Origin: Bacillota bacterium
Lineage (GTDB): Bacteria; Bacillota; Sulfobacillia; Sulfobacillales; Sulfobacillaceae
Assembly: GCA_021799435.1 (NCBI GenBank)
Contig: JAJZAN010000021.1
Span: 1 to 40,293 of the forward strand
Length of the DNA: 40,293 nucleotides
Direction of reading: 5' to 3'
Positions 1 through 8,593 of this stretch are shown here, one piece after another (within the stretch, counting starts at the first letter, position 1; each line of letters begins with the position of its first letter). The notes under the pieces are model-generated. The model was not told the origin of the DNA. It ran no database searches and saw only the letters and a list, made by a program, of their open reading frames with translations. The position numbers were made by a program, and so were the translations under genes.

Positions 1-54
1 GGCACCGCCTAATCCATCGATAATGGTGCCATTATATAAGTAGGTCAGACTCAT
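1..54 (-). CDS. amidohydrolase-like protein, N-terminal 18 codons only (runs off the window)
   Basis: Reading leftward, an ATG at 54 follows a strong ribosome binding site (GAGGGGAG, about 60-75) and opens a frame that runs to the window edge: MSLTYLYNGTIIDGLGGA. The pattern 'hhhxNGTIIDGxGGA' is the usual first strand of metal-dependent amidohydrolases and imidazolonepropionase-like enzymes. Only the start is present, so catalytic residues cannot be checked. It is divergent from the MMPL gene, and the 130 bases between them must hold both promoters. The family assignment rests on 18 residues and is tentative. Confidence 0.5.
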   Translation of the reverse strand, partial: MSLTYLYNGTIIDGLGGA

Positions 55-144
55 CTTATCTCTCCCCTCAATAAGGGCTACTTCGCCGCCTCGAAAGGGA
101 ACTCCTGCCCAGTGCCGCGGCCCTCTGTGGGGCTGCCCAATTTG

Positions 145-153
145 TGGTATAGT
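145..153 (+). promoter_or_regulatory. candidate extended -10 promoter of the MMPL cluster
   Basis: TGGTATAGT fits an extended -10 (TGn followed by TATAGT) about 30 bases before the MMPL start. No good -35 is seen 17 bases upstream, which is tolerated for extended -10 promoters. The ribosome binding site GGGGGAAG lies at about 174-181. Confidence 0.35.
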
Positions 154-185
154 GCCAACGAACCTTAGGACGCGGGGGAAGAATC

Positions 186-2309
186 ATGAAGGGTACTTGG
201 ATACGATTTGCAGTACGTCATTACTGGCTAGTCATCATTCTTTGGCTGGTGCTCATCGGGGCCACCCTGCCGCTGGCCGTCACCGTAACAAAGCATCTCA
301 CGACCAACGGTTTTGAAGGTCAGCACACCCAGGTGCGATGGGCGACCAACACTTTGAATACCATTCACCCTCCGCCGGCGCCGCAGCCCTTTTTAATCGA
401 ACACTTATCCCGAGCCCGGTCGGAGGACGTCGGTCAAACGCTTGAGATACCACGGTCAGCGTTTCACCGCGTGGACCATCAGGATACACTCTTTCTGCCA
501 CCCAAGACACTGACGATGTCGCAGTCGCACCAGTTGGAGAGTCGTCTCAAGGCGCAAGGCGCCCAAATCAGCAGCACAGGGCAGCTGTCGATTGGCAAGA
601 TGGTAACGCATGACGCGTCGCACACGCTCACCTCCAGCGGCGTCGTCGCCATGCCAGTACTGGCGGTGCTCCTGCTGATGGTGTTTGGATCGGTGGCGGC
701 CATTAGCCTTCCCTTAATCATCGCCCTGGCGGGATCGGAAATTTCCCTGGCCGCCGTCAGTCTTATTTCGCGCCATATGCAGCTATCCGTGTTCTTGACC
801 GACATCGTGAGCTTTCTGGCCTTGGGCGTGGGTGTGGATTACGCACTTTTTATCAGTACCCGCTTTCGCCAGAACCTGGACGAGGGCCAACCTGTCATGG
901 AAGCCATCGTCGATGCCATGGGGCACGCCGGGCGCTCGGTGCTGTACTCCGGGATCGCAGTGGCCCTGGCCGTCGCCACCTTGATGTTCGGGAGTGACGC
1001 GTACTGGCGCGGCTTGGCGGTGGGCGGCGCAGTGGCCATTTTCGCCGTATTGCTGGCGACCCACACATTGCTGCCGGCCATCATGGCCGCCTTTAACCAG
1101 CGGATCCACTGGGGTCGAATTCCACGCCCAGATTTCCACCTCTGGAGCGCTCTCTCGCGGGCCGTCACGCGCCGCCCCATTTGGGCTATCCTCATCGCTC
1201 TGGTCATTTTGGTGCCATTTGCCCGGCTCGCGCCGCAAATCCGCATGAGTACGCCTGCCAACTTGGCCACCATGTTGCCGCCGAGCAACCCGCTGCGCTT
1301 GGCGGTTCAAAAGCAACAGGCTGTTCAAGGGGCGGGCACCATTGCCCCGATTGCCGTCGTCGTCCGCTATCCCACCGCCATCGGAGACTTGAACAGTTGG
1401 CAACGTGTCGATCGGTTGACGCGCCACCTCGAATCGCTCCCCGACGTGGCCAAAGTTGCCTCCCCGACTAACCTTCATGTACCCCTGCCTGAATTGGCGA
1501 TAGCCTCGCAGCATCCTGCGCTGGCGCCGACCGCGCTAAAGCAGGGATTGAAGAATTTCCTCACCTCACAGGATCCCCGATTGGTCGTCGTGTATGTGAC
1601 GGCCAAGACAGGTCCCAACGAACCCGGTACGAGTACCCTCGTGGGGCGGATTGATCGCCACTTGCCGCAGTGGGTGCCACCTGGCACCCGAGCCGCGGCT
1701 GGGGGATTGGTGCCGGTATTGAGAAGCTTCAATCTCTTGACCCAGAGCCGCATCCCATGGATTGTCGCGTCGGCTTTGATGGTGGCGCTGGTCGTCCTGA
1801 CGGTTGCCACCCGATCCCTCGTACAAGCTCTCTTGGGCGTGATCTTTGATGGGTTGGTCGGTTTGGCCACGGCCGGGTTCATGGTCTTCGTCAACCACCA
1901 CCAGTTACTGGGACTGGAGCGTCAGCCTTTGGATTCGTCCATCACGCCCTTGATTTTTGTGCTCTTGTTTGGCCTCTCCATGGACTACGAGGTTATCCTG
2001 CTGCACCGCATGCAGGAACGCATCAGCAGCGGCTCGGATCCACGGGACGCGGTACGGCAGGGGCTCGCCACCACCGGAGCCATGATTACCGGAGCCGGGA
2101 TGATTATGGTGGTGGTTTTCCTAGCGCTGCTCATCAGCCCGCTGCAAATCATGAAGACCCTCGGCATCGGGCTCTCGTTTGCCGTCCTGGCCGACACTTG
2201 GGTGGTGCGCTCTCTGTTGGTGCCCAGTACCACAGCGTTATTGAACCGGTGGGGATTCTGGCCATGGAAGCCTAAAGCGAGCGCCAGAACCTCCTTGCAA
2301 GAGTCGTAG
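186..2309 (+). CDS. MMPL/RND-family membrane exporter
   Basis: The 707-residue protein has the two-halved MMPL layout: one N-terminal membrane helix (about 13-33), an extracytoplasmic loop, a helix bundle at about 150-300, a second loop, and a closing bundle at about 520-690. Each half carries the Asp-Tyr pair used for proton relay in this family: GVDYALF (Asp218) and SMDYEV (Asp600). Known members export lipids, glycolipids or hydrophobic compounds across the cytoplasmic membrane using proton motive force. The start is an ATG behind GGGGGAAG. It heads a same-strand cluster with an SGNH hydrolase, an MFS permease, an adenylating ligase and an acyltransferase, which supports export of an acylated envelope molecule. 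The substrate cannot be read from the sequence. Confidence 0.88.
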   Translation: MKGTWIRFAVRHYWLVIILWLVLIGATLPLAVTVTKHLTTNGFEGQHTQVRWATNTLNTIHPPPAPQPFLIEHLSRARSEDVGQTLEIPRSAFHRVDHQDTLFLPPKTLTMSQSHQLESRLKAQGAQISSTGQLSIGKMVTHDASHTLTSSGVVAMPVLAVLLLMVFGSVAAISLPLIIALAGSEISLAAVSLISRHMQLSVFLTDIVSFLALGVGVDYALFISTRFRQNLDEGQPVMEAIVDAMGHAGRSVLYSGIAVALAVATLMFGSDAYWRGLAVGGAVAIFAVLLATHTLLPAIMAAFNQRIHWGRIPRPDFHLWSALSRAVTRRPIWAILIALVILVPFARLAPQIRMSTPANLATMLPPSNPLRLAVQKQQAVQGAGTIAPIAVVVRYPTAIGDLNSWQRVDRLTRHLESLPDVAKVASPTNLHVPLPELAIASQHPALAPTALKQGLKNFLTSQDPRLVVVYVTAKTGPNEPGTSTLVGRIDRHLPQWVPPGTRAAAGGLVPVLRSFNLLTQSRIPWIVASALMVALVVLTVATRSLVQALLGVIFDGLVGLATAGFMVFVNHHQLLGLERQPLDSSITPLIFVLLFGLSMDYEVILLHRMQERISSGSDPRDAVRQGLATTGAMITGAGMIMVVVFLALLISPLQIMKTLGIGLSFAVLADTWVVRSLLVPSTTALLNRWGFWPWKPKASARTSLQES

Positions 2310-2379
2310 TTGGGTATAAACTGGTCCGCCTCCGCACATGCCTAATGAGCCATCAAAGTTTGGACTCGTGGAGGATGAC

Positions 2380-3102
2380 ATGCGCATGCGTGCTGCAATT
2401 TTTCTGGCGGCCGCTGTCGTCGGTATAGCCGGCAGCGTTTGGACCTTTCACCGCCCGCCCGCTTCCATGTCCACCGTCATAGTGGGCGGGTCGGCCGCTA
2501 AGGGCTGGTTTGACCAGTCTGGCCGCGGTTATATCGAACGAGCCTTGCTGAGCTATGGAAATGCCGCCCGCGTGCAGTTTCGAATTGTCAATCACGCTAT
2601 CCCGGGGGCTCGCGTGCTCAACCCGGTGGTGCGACGCCACTTTGCCGACTGGATACCCCAGGGACGGGGCCTGGTCATCATCGGATGGGGCTTGCTCAAC
2701 GATGTCCGCCGGCACACGCCCCCCGGACGGATCGGTCCGATCGTACACGCAGAGGTGGGCGCTGCCCTTCGCGCCCGGGACGTGGTTCTTCTGGTCAGTC
2801 CGTCGGCCACGCGCTCCACGTTCACGATTGCCCGCCACATCCAACCGGCGATGTGGCGGGAGGAAGTGCAAGCGGCTCAAAGCTATCAGAGCCCCAATGT
2901 GTACGTGGTTAACGTCATGAATCCGGAAAAGCGATGGATGTTGGGCCACCACGTGGGATACCAGGCGTTTATGCAGGGGCTGTGGGACCCGAACACCCGC
3001 GGACACCAACTGGCCAGTCGGATTCTGGAGAGACGCTTGGAAGAGACCTGGCACAATCGGGTGCCGCGCTTTCGGGGCCGAAATCCGCTGAGCTGGCTGT
3101 GA
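2380..3102 (+). CDS. SGNH/GDSL-type hydrolase with N-terminal membrane anchor
   Basis: The start is set at the ATG at 2380 because GGAGG lies 5 bases before it (2370-2374); an upstream in-frame ATG at 2338 has no ribosome site. The protein has 240 residues. Residues 5-21 form a hydrophobic anchor or uncleaved signal. GGSAAKGW resembles the block-I GDS motif with Ser38 as nucleophile, GWGLLND resembles the block-III GxND, and DPNTRGHQLA carries the C-terminal Asp-x-x-His-like pair. The family hydrolyses esters or thioesters and also removes O-acetyl groups from glycans. It probably acts outside the membrane, 70 bases behind the MMPL gene. Because this cluster also has a membrane acyltransferase, it could edit or transfer the same acyl groups. 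Confidence 0.7.
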   Translation: MRMRAAIFLAAAVVGIAGSVWTFHRPPASMSTVIVGGSAAKGWFDQSGRGYIERALLSYGNAARVQFRIVNHAIPGARVLNPVVRRHFADWIPQGRGLVIIGWGLLNDVRRHTPPGRIGPIVHAEVGAALRARDVVLLVSPSATRSTFTIARHIQPAMWREEVQAAQSYQSPNVYVVNVMNPEKRWMLGHHVGYQAFMQGLWDPNTRGHQLASRILERRLEETWHNRVPRFRGRNPLSWL

Positions 3103-3211
3103 TCAGTGATTCCGGAGTGGTTTCATAATACCGCTTTAGAATGCGATTAGGCTGGACCATGCTGTGTCATGCTATGGAGGCAACTATTATCCGGGAAAGA
3201 GGCAATGGTTC

Positions 3212-4537
3212 ATGCCGAAAATGATGGGAATGAACAGTACCCAAATTCGGTGGCTGTTCTTGGCGGCCGGCGCTTGGCTGATTCAATCGTATGACATTGG
3301 TCTTATCAGCGTTGTGCTGCTGCCGTTTAAGACCCAGTACCACCTCACTGCGGGCGATGTCGGGTTATTGGCCGCGTCAGCCACGGTGGGCATCGTCATT
3401 GGGGTGGTGCCGTCAGGACAGTTGGCGGACCGGATTGGTCGCAAGCGACTCTTGGTCACGGCCTTGCTGTGGTACTCGGTTGTTACGGTGCTCACGGGCT
3501 TTGTGTCATCATGGCAGGCCGTATTGGTCCTGCGATTTGTGGCCGGGCTGGGGTTAGGGGCGCTGTTTCCTCTGCCCTATACCCTGCTGACAGAGCTGGC
3601 ACCCGGTCGGGTGCGCGGCCGGGTGGTAGGGATTCTCGACGCATTCCTGTCGGTCGGTTATTTTGCAGCCCCGTTAATCGGCGGGTGGATCGGGGCGGCA
3701 GGATTAGTGCATGGATGGCGAACACTGTTCTTTCTCGGCGGCGTGGGAATCCCGTACGCGCTGCTGCTCATTTGGATGATGCCAGAGTCGCCGCGTTGGC
3801 TGATGGCAGTGGGCCGACAGCGCGAGGCGGAGGCCATTTGGGCACGAAGCGGCCAGGAGCACGAGCCCGTACCTGTGGGCAAGGGCACGCGCTTTCCTCT
3901 TACGGTGGTCTTTCGGCGACCGTATCTTCGCCGGACCATTATGGTGTGGATTGCCTTTCCCTCAATTCTGTTTGTGTTTTACGCCATCATGACCTACATG
4001 CCATCCATTCTCACCAAAGAGCATTTGAAGACTTCGGTGGCGTTGGAGTTCGCCGCCTTCATCATGCTGGCTTCCATCCCAGGAAAGCTCTTTGAAAGTT
4101 GGCTGGTGGAACACGTGGGGCGAAAAACTGTGATAGTCTCCTTCACGCTGCTCGCCGCACTGGCGGCTCTGCTGTTTCCCGGAGCCCACAGCGGTCCGGC
4201 CATTATTCTGGTCGGCATGATGCTGGCCTTCTTCGGCATAGCGGTGGACCCGGCTATGAAAGTGTATGCCGCAGAGCAATATCCCACACCGATTCGTTCC
4301 ACCGGAGTAGGCATGGGAGAGGGCATTGCCCGTCTCTTAGGCGGTGCCCTGGCGCCGTACATCATGGCCCTGATTTTGGAGAATGCGGGAGTCCGCGGCA
4401 GCTTTATCTTTGTCGCCTTGTCGGCTGTGCTCGGTGCTTTGGCCGTGGCTGTTTTGGGCCAGGAAACTCGTGGGCGCGCCCTGGCTGACCACGTCGAAGG
4501 ATTAGCTGTGCCGCGAAAGACCCCGAGGCTTCGATGA
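3212..4537 (+). CDS. major facilitator superfamily permease (sugar/organic-acid porter type)
   Basis: A 441-residue protein with twelve predicted helices. It shows the MFS signature between helices 2 and 3 (GQLADRIGRKRLL), the RFVAGLGLGA helix 4, a PESPRWL motif after helix 6 typical of the sugar-porter/aromatic-acid symporter group, and a half-conserved repeat after helix 8 (EHVGRKTV). An Asp in helix 1 (SYDIGL) fits proton symport. The open frame extends upstream to a GTG at 3164, but the residues before 3212 do not look like family sequence; GAAAGAGG precedes the ATG at 3212. Its stop overlaps the next start (ATGA), which implies translational coupling with the adenylating enzyme, so the transported compound may be that enzyme's substrate or product. 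Confidence 0.82.
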   Translation: MPKMMGMNSTQIRWLFLAAGAWLIQSYDIGLISVVLLPFKTQYHLTAGDVGLLAASATVGIVIGVVPSGQLADRIGRKRLLVTALLWYSVVTVLTGFVSSWQAVLVLRFVAGLGLGALFPLPYTLLTELAPGRVRGRVVGILDAFLSVGYFAAPLIGGWIGAAGLVHGWRTLFFLGGVGIPYALLLIWMMPESPRWLMAVGRQREAEAIWARSGQEHEPVPVGKGTRFPLTVVFRRPYLRRTIMVWIAFPSILFVFYAIMTYMPSILTKEHLKTSVALEFAAFIMLASIPGKLFESWLVEHVGRKTVIVSFTLLAALAALLFPGAHSGPAIILVGMMLAFFGIAVDPAMKVYAAEQYPTPIRSTGVGMGEGIARLLGGALAPYIMALILENAGVRGSFIFVALSAVLGALAVAVLGQETRGRALADHVEGLAVPRKTPRLR

Positions 4538-5952
4538 TGAAGACCATCGCCGCGCTACTCGAGCAGCATCCCGCCAGCGCGATGTTCTTGGCGCGAGCCG
4601 ATGGGACCAGGCTGACATTCGGACAGGTTCGCCATGACGTTGATCGGAGACGCACCAAGCTCATTGACTCGCGAATCGGAGTCGGTCGGACCGTTGCCCT
4701 AAAAGTCCGGGACCCCGTGGAATTCGTGTTGTGGCACCTCGCCGTTTTGGAAAGCGGCGCCGTCTCGGTGCCGATTAACCCCTTGGCCCCCGATGACGAC
4801 ATCCGGCACACACTGAAGGTGGCGCAGGCTACTGATTGGGTTGATGGAGACCATGATCCGCACGCTCTGGAGGTGAGCCACCGGTCTTGGGTCGCTCCAG
4901 GACCGGGCGTCATTCTGTTGACATCCGGGTCTACGGGCCATGCCAAACCGTGCGGTTTGGCATGGCCCGCGTTGATGCATACCGCCCGACATGTGGTCGC
5001 GGCCCACCGGCTGACAGAGGCCGACTGCGCATTTTCACCACTTCCGCTGTTTCACATCAATGCGTTGGTGGTGGCGGTGCTGGGCAGTCTTCTAGCCGGC
5101 TCCCGATTAGTGCTGGCGGAGCGATTCAGTGCCTCCGCCTTCTGGGGGATTATCGAAGCCCATGACGTCACATGGGTTAATGCCGTGCCTTCGATTCTCA
5201 ACGTGTTGGCAGCGCGTACGGAACGTCCTTCTGCGGCAACTCGGCTTCGCTTCATTCGCTCGGCCTCAGCCCCCTTGCCGGAGGCCACGCGTCAGGCGAT
5301 CGAGACCCGTTTCCACACCGGGGTGGTCGAGACCTATGGGATGACGGAAGCGGCTAGTCAGATTACGGCCAGTCCGCTGCCGAATGAGGGCGCTCGCCCG
5401 GGGTCGGTGGGCCTGCCACACGGGATTGAACTCCGTGTGGTGGATCGTCATGGCGCCGAGCGCCTCCGGGGAGTGCGCGGCATGGTGGAAATCCGAGGAC
5501 CCAGCGTGATACGGCCGGACTGGGGACCCAATAGCTGGGTGGGCCGGGCCCTTCACGACGATTGGTATCCCACGGGCGACTTAGGCCGCGTTGACCAGGA
5601 CGGCTTCCTATACCTGGAGGGCCGTATTCGCGACATCATCAACCGGGGCGGAGAAAACATTTTCCCCCGCGAACTGGAAGAACAGCTTTTGGCCTATCCG
5701 GGGGTGATTGACGCCGCGGTCGTAGGACGGCCGCACCCGATTTTGGGCGAAGTCCCGGTGGCCTTTGTGGTGCCTGATCCCAAGAGACGCCTCGCCGAAG
5801 AAGACTTGCGGACCTGGATGACTGCTAAATTAGCCCGCTACAAGCTCCCCAGCCAGTACATCGTCTTGGATGAGCTGCCCAAAGGTCGGACGGGCAAGAC
5901 ATCGCGGCCGCTTCTGCGGAGGTTGGCTGCGGCGGACGACCCCCATGCCTGA
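4534..5952 (+). CDS. AMP-forming acyl-CoA synthetase/ligase
   Basis: A 472-residue class I adenylate-forming enzyme that activates a carboxylic acid as acyl-AMP and usually loads it on CoA. Motifs in order: the phosphate-binding loop TSGSTGHAK (about residue 130), VETYGMTEAA (adenine/acyl pocket), YPTGDLG with the ribose-binding Asp, the hinge GRIRDIINRGGENIFP, and the C-terminal catalytic lysine in GRTGKTSRP. It is shorter than the typical 500-550 residues, with a compact N-terminal part, as in oxalyl-CoA or succinylbenzoate ligase-like members. The ATG overlaps the MFS stop, and the gene overlaps the downstream acyltransferase by 8 bases, so the three are probably translated together. The acid activated is unknown. 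Confidence 0.85.
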   Translation: MMKTIAALLEQHPASAMFLARADGTRLTFGQVRHDVDRRRTKLIDSRIGVGRTVALKVRDPVEFVLWHLAVLESGAVSVPINPLAPDDDIRHTLKVAQATDWVDGDHDPHALEVSHRSWVAPGPGVILLTSGSTGHAKPCGLAWPALMHTARHVVAAHRLTEADCAFSPLPLFHINALVVAVLGSLLAGSRLVLAERFSASAFWGIIEAHDVTWVNAVPSILNVLAARTERPSAATRLRFIRSASAPLPEATRQAIETRFHTGVVETYGMTEAASQITASPLPNEGARPGSVGLPHGIELRVVDRHGAERLRGVRGMVEIRGPSVIRPDWGPNSWVGRALHDDWYPTGDLGRVDQDGFLYLEGRIRDIINRGGENIFPRELEEQLLAYPGVIDAAVVGRPHPILGEVPVAFVVPDPKRRLAEEDLRTWMTAKLARYKLPSQYIVLDELPKGRTGKTSRPLLRRLAAADDPHA

Positions 5953-7069
5953 CCGTCGGCCGTATGTGCGCGCGGCGGATTGGGTCCGTGCTGTCACGGT
6001 GACCACAGTAGTTGCCGTGCACTCGACCTGGTACATGGCGGACGGAGGACACTGGATCTCCTCCGGAACCGTGTTGTCGCTGTTGCACTACACCCGTGAG
6101 TCCTTCATGGCCCTGACCGGCTTTGTCCTGTCCTATACGCTTTTTGGACGACCGATTCACTGGATCCCGATGTTGCTGAGGCGCTTTCGCTTGGTGCTCT
6201 TTCCCTACGTTCTGTGGAGCGCCGTCTTTATGCTGCTGTTTCGCCACTTTTCCAGTGTGGGAGACTTCGCCACGCGCTATGGCACCAATCTTCTAGATGG
6301 GGAAGCGTGGTTCCATCTCTATTATGTATTGGTGACGATGCAGTTCTATCTGCTGCTGCCCTTGTTTCTCCTGTTGATGCGCTGGGCCGCCCAGCGACCC
6401 TTTTGGGTTGCTGGGGCCGCGATCTTGGCGCAGTTGGCGCTGTCCGCCTTCGACCAATACTTCTCGACTTCCCATGGCGTCATCCAAACTCATGTGAGTG
6501 AAGAAGTGTGGACCTACACAGGCGACTTTGTGCTGGGCGGAGTGGCCGCTGTGCACTGGCCCCGGGTCCGTGGGTGGCTCCGCCGCCACATGCGTCTTGT
6601 CGCGCTGGTCTCCGTGGGAACCGCCGGCATTATGCTGGGGCAGTTTTTTTGGCAGGCGATAGGCCGGCACAACCTCATTCATGCCGAAGCCGTCGTTCAG
6701 CCCGCCATGATCCCATGGGCTTTGTCTGTGGTTGTTCTCCTGACAGCCTTGGGCGTGCGCTATGAAGACGCTCTCAACCGAAATCCGCACCGTTGGAAGA
6801 TCGTGAAGTGGCTGGCGGATCTCAGTTTCGGGATCTATCTAATTCATCCGCTGTTCTTGCAGTATTGGACCGGATTCTTGTCGTGGATGCACTGGTACCA
6901 TCCCAGTTACTGGTTGGATATGGTGACGGTCGCGTTGCTGGTCACCGTATCATCCTTGGCCACAAAACTCCTGGGTCTGACGCCGGTGAGTCCGTACTTT
7001 ATTGGCCGCGCGGCACTGCCGCCGGGTACCGGACAAGCGCGCCTCCGACACACCAAGAAAGAACGCTAG
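5945..7069 (+). CDS. acyltransferase-3 family integral membrane protein
   Basis: A 374-residue protein with about ten membrane helices. The N-terminal helix carries the family's histidine (VAVHSTWYM), followed by an arginine-rich cytoplasmic segment (LLRRFRLVLFPYVLWS) typical of acyltransferase-3/OafA-type enzymes. These move acetyl or longer acyl groups from a cytoplasmic donor to glycans or lipids at the membrane. The ATG at 5945 is chosen because it opens the recognisable domain and overlaps the ligase stop by 8 bases; the longer frame upstream is a shadow of the ligase. With an acyl-CoA ligase in front and an MMPL exporter at the head of the cluster, it most likely acylates the exported molecule. 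Confidence 0.82.
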   Translation: MPDRRPYVRAADWVRAVTVTTVVAVHSTWYMADGGHWISSGTVLSLLHYTRESFMALTGFVLSYTLFGRPIHWIPMLLRRFRLVLFPYVLWSAVFMLLFRHFSSVGDFATRYGTNLLDGEAWFHLYYVLVTMQFYLLLPLFLLLMRWAAQRPFWVAGAAILAQLALSAFDQYFSTSHGVIQTHVSEEVWTYTGDFVLGGVAAVHWPRVRGWLRRHMRLVALVSVGTAGIMLGQFFWQAIGRHNLIHAEAVVQPAMIPWALSVVVLLTALGVRYEDALNRNPHRWKIVKWLADLSFGIYLIHPLFLQYWTGFLSWMHWYHPSYWLDMVTVALLVTVSSLATKLLGLTPVSPYFIGRAALPPGTGQARLRHTKKER

Positions 7070-8124
7070 ACGTGCACCTGGTGCGCTGGCGCGGAGGAAC
7101 TGGCGTCGGCCAACTGTTGAATCAGGTGGCTTGCATCCGCCAAAACCGATCCGTACCGCGGCCAAACGTGGGGCAGTTCACGCAAGCTGGTCAAACTGGT
7201 GCGGGAGATATGGTCGAACAAGGACTCCGCTTGGTCTTGGATATCGCGGGTCGGTGCAGCATCCTGCCATGCCTTTAACTGCTCCGCGGCGAGACCCAAA
7301 TAGCGCGCCATACCGTCTCCGTCCGGAAGCGCGGCATGTTCCTCTTGCAGTTCCGACACGCTCTTCCGGATGCCCCGGATTTGCACGGCCGCCCGTTCCA
7401 GCATGCCGGTGCGATCTCGGTACTCATGGACCACCGGTCCTAAGGCTTTAATCCGCGGATTCATTCTCAGACTTTGCTGAGCTGCTTGTACGGCATTAAT
7501 GGTGAGTCCCACTTGCTTATCCAACTGGCGGGCTTGCGCGATCAAATGCAGGCCACCTTCAGACCTGGCGGGATTTCTGAGGACCTCGGCGGATTCGCGC
7601 AACAACTGAATGGCGTCGTCCCCGAGCTGTTGGACGGACTTCCTAGCCTGGGGGAGGGAATTGGGCGGCCACAGCAACACGTTGATGAGGAGGGCAATGA
7701 GGGTGCCGACAAAGGTGTTTACGATCCGGTCCAAGGCGTAAGTCGGGACGTAGGCCTTGGCCGCCAAAATGAGGAGGGCACTCATGGGGACTTGGTTGAT
7801 GGCCGCCACGCCCAGTCCCATGCGCGTTCCCACCATGAGCGTCAGGATGACCACAATAAAGATAATCCACCAGTTAGCCCCTGTGAAGTGAAAGGCAAAC
7901 ATGGCCACGCCGATCCCCACAAGGATGGCTACAACGCGTTGCACACCGCGCGAGAATGAATTGAAGACGTTAATTTGGATTGTCAACAGGGCTGCCATAG
8001 GACCGAACACGGGAAACCGGTGGTCGAGCAGACGAGCGCACACCGCGTAGGCGGCAGACGCGGCTAAGGCCGATTTAAATACTTGGTGGGTGAGCCCCCA
8101 CCGGGCGAGTCCAGTGATCTTCAT
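7066..8124 (-). CDS. FUSC/aromatic-acid-exporter-like membrane protein (ArAE_1/DUF939 type)
   Basis: A 352-residue protein. The N-terminal half has five or six membrane helices (about 20-165) of the ArAE_1 type, including FPVFGPMAALLTIQ and NVFNSFSRGVQRVVAILVGIGVA given here as two separate stretches. The C-terminal half is a long soluble helical domain ending in an acidic, amphipathic tail. Related proteins export aromatic carboxylates or maintain envelope integrity. The ATG at 8124 has AAAAGGAT about 10 bases before it. The last codons interlock with the convergent acyltransferase (4-base overlap), with no terminator between them. It is divergent from the copper module across a 180-base gap. 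The substrate is unknown. Confidence 0.75.
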   Translation of the reverse strand: MKITGLARWGLTHQVFKSALAASAAYAVCARLLDHRFPVFGPMAALLTIQINVFNSFSRGVQRVVAILVGIGVAMFAFHFTGANWWIIFIVVILTLMVGTRMGLGVAAINQVPMSALLILAAKAYVPTYALDRIVNTFVGTLIALLINVLLWPPNSLPQARKSVQQLGDDAIQLLRESAEVLRNPARSEGGLHLIAQARQLDKQVGLTINAVQAAQQSLRMNPRIKALGPVVHEYRDRTGMLERAAVQIRGIRKSVSELQEEHAALPDGDGMARYLGLAAEQLKAWQDAAPTRDIQDQAESLFDHISRTSLTSLRELPHVWPRYGSVLADASHLIQQLADASSSAPAHQVHV

Positions 8125-8242
8125 GACGTGTATCCTTTTCCCTCAGTATGGCTATAGCATGCCCGTGTCGCGATGGAAGCAACGCCCGGTGGCATTTTGG
8201 TATGAGGCCAGGCGATGGCGGACACTATTGCCGTAATAAGGG

Positions 8243-8285
8243 TTGCACGAAGTCATGCGGGGGGTAATATACAGGTAGGGAGTAT
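8243..8285 (+). promoter_or_regulatory. copper-module promoter with candidate CsoR operator
   Basis: TTGCAC (8243-8248) and TAATAT (8265-8270) are separated by 16 bases and form a good vegetative promoter. Overlapping the -10 and running downstream is ATAC-N9-GTAT (8269-8285) with a GC-rich centre, the layout of known CsoR operators (ATACC...GGTAT). Repressor bound here would block polymerase, which fits autoregulation of the csoR-copA-copZ operon. Confidence 0.6.
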
Positions 8286-8305
8286 GAGTAGGACGGGGGC
8301 TGTCT

Positions 8306-8581
8306 ATGTATCAGTATGAGCAGGACAAAGACAACTTGTTGGCGCGGTTAAAGCGCGCCGATGGTCAGATAAAAGGCATCATGCGGATGGTGGAGGACGG
8401 CCGCTACTGCCCTGATATTCTGCAGCAAGTGTCGGCTGTGACGGCCGCCATGGACGAAGTGTCCCTCATACTACTCCGGTCCCACATCAACGGCTGTGTC
8501 AGGGACGCTATCGAGCAGCACCAAGGCGACGAGACCATTGAAGACCTAATTGCCGTGGTTCGGAAGGTCATTCGCCGCTAA
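8306..8581 (+). CDS. csoR: CsoR-type copper-sensing repressor
   Basis: A 91-residue all-helical protein of the CsoR/RcnR (DUF156) family. The Cu(I) ligand triad of CsoR is intact: Cys35 (RYCPDIL), His60 and Cys64 (RSHINGCV). Also present is the family's N-terminal helix signature (LLARLKRADGQIKGI). In the family, Cu(I) binding releases the tetramer from DNA and turns on copper efflux. The position immediately upstream of copA and copZ, and a matching operator over the promoter, strongly support a copper role rather than nickel/cobalt (RcnR) or formaldehyde (FrmR). copA begins 12 bases after the stop behind its own AAGGAGG. Confidence 0.9.
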   Translation: MYQYEQDKDNLLARLKRADGQIKGIMRMVEDGRYCPDILQQVSAVTAAMDEVSLILLRSHINGCVRDAIEQHQGDETIEDLIAVVRKVIRR

Positions 8582-8593
8582 GGAGGGATTATC

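Noticed and set aside
783-1514. 243-codon minus-strand frame
   Set aside because: Antisense to the MMPL gene, no family sequence and no ribosome site; a shadow of GC-rich codon bias.
5870-5944. Longer N-terminus for the acyltransferase
   Set aside because: The extra residues are an out-of-frame reading of the ligase gene. ATG 5945 gives the family start and a coupled overlap.
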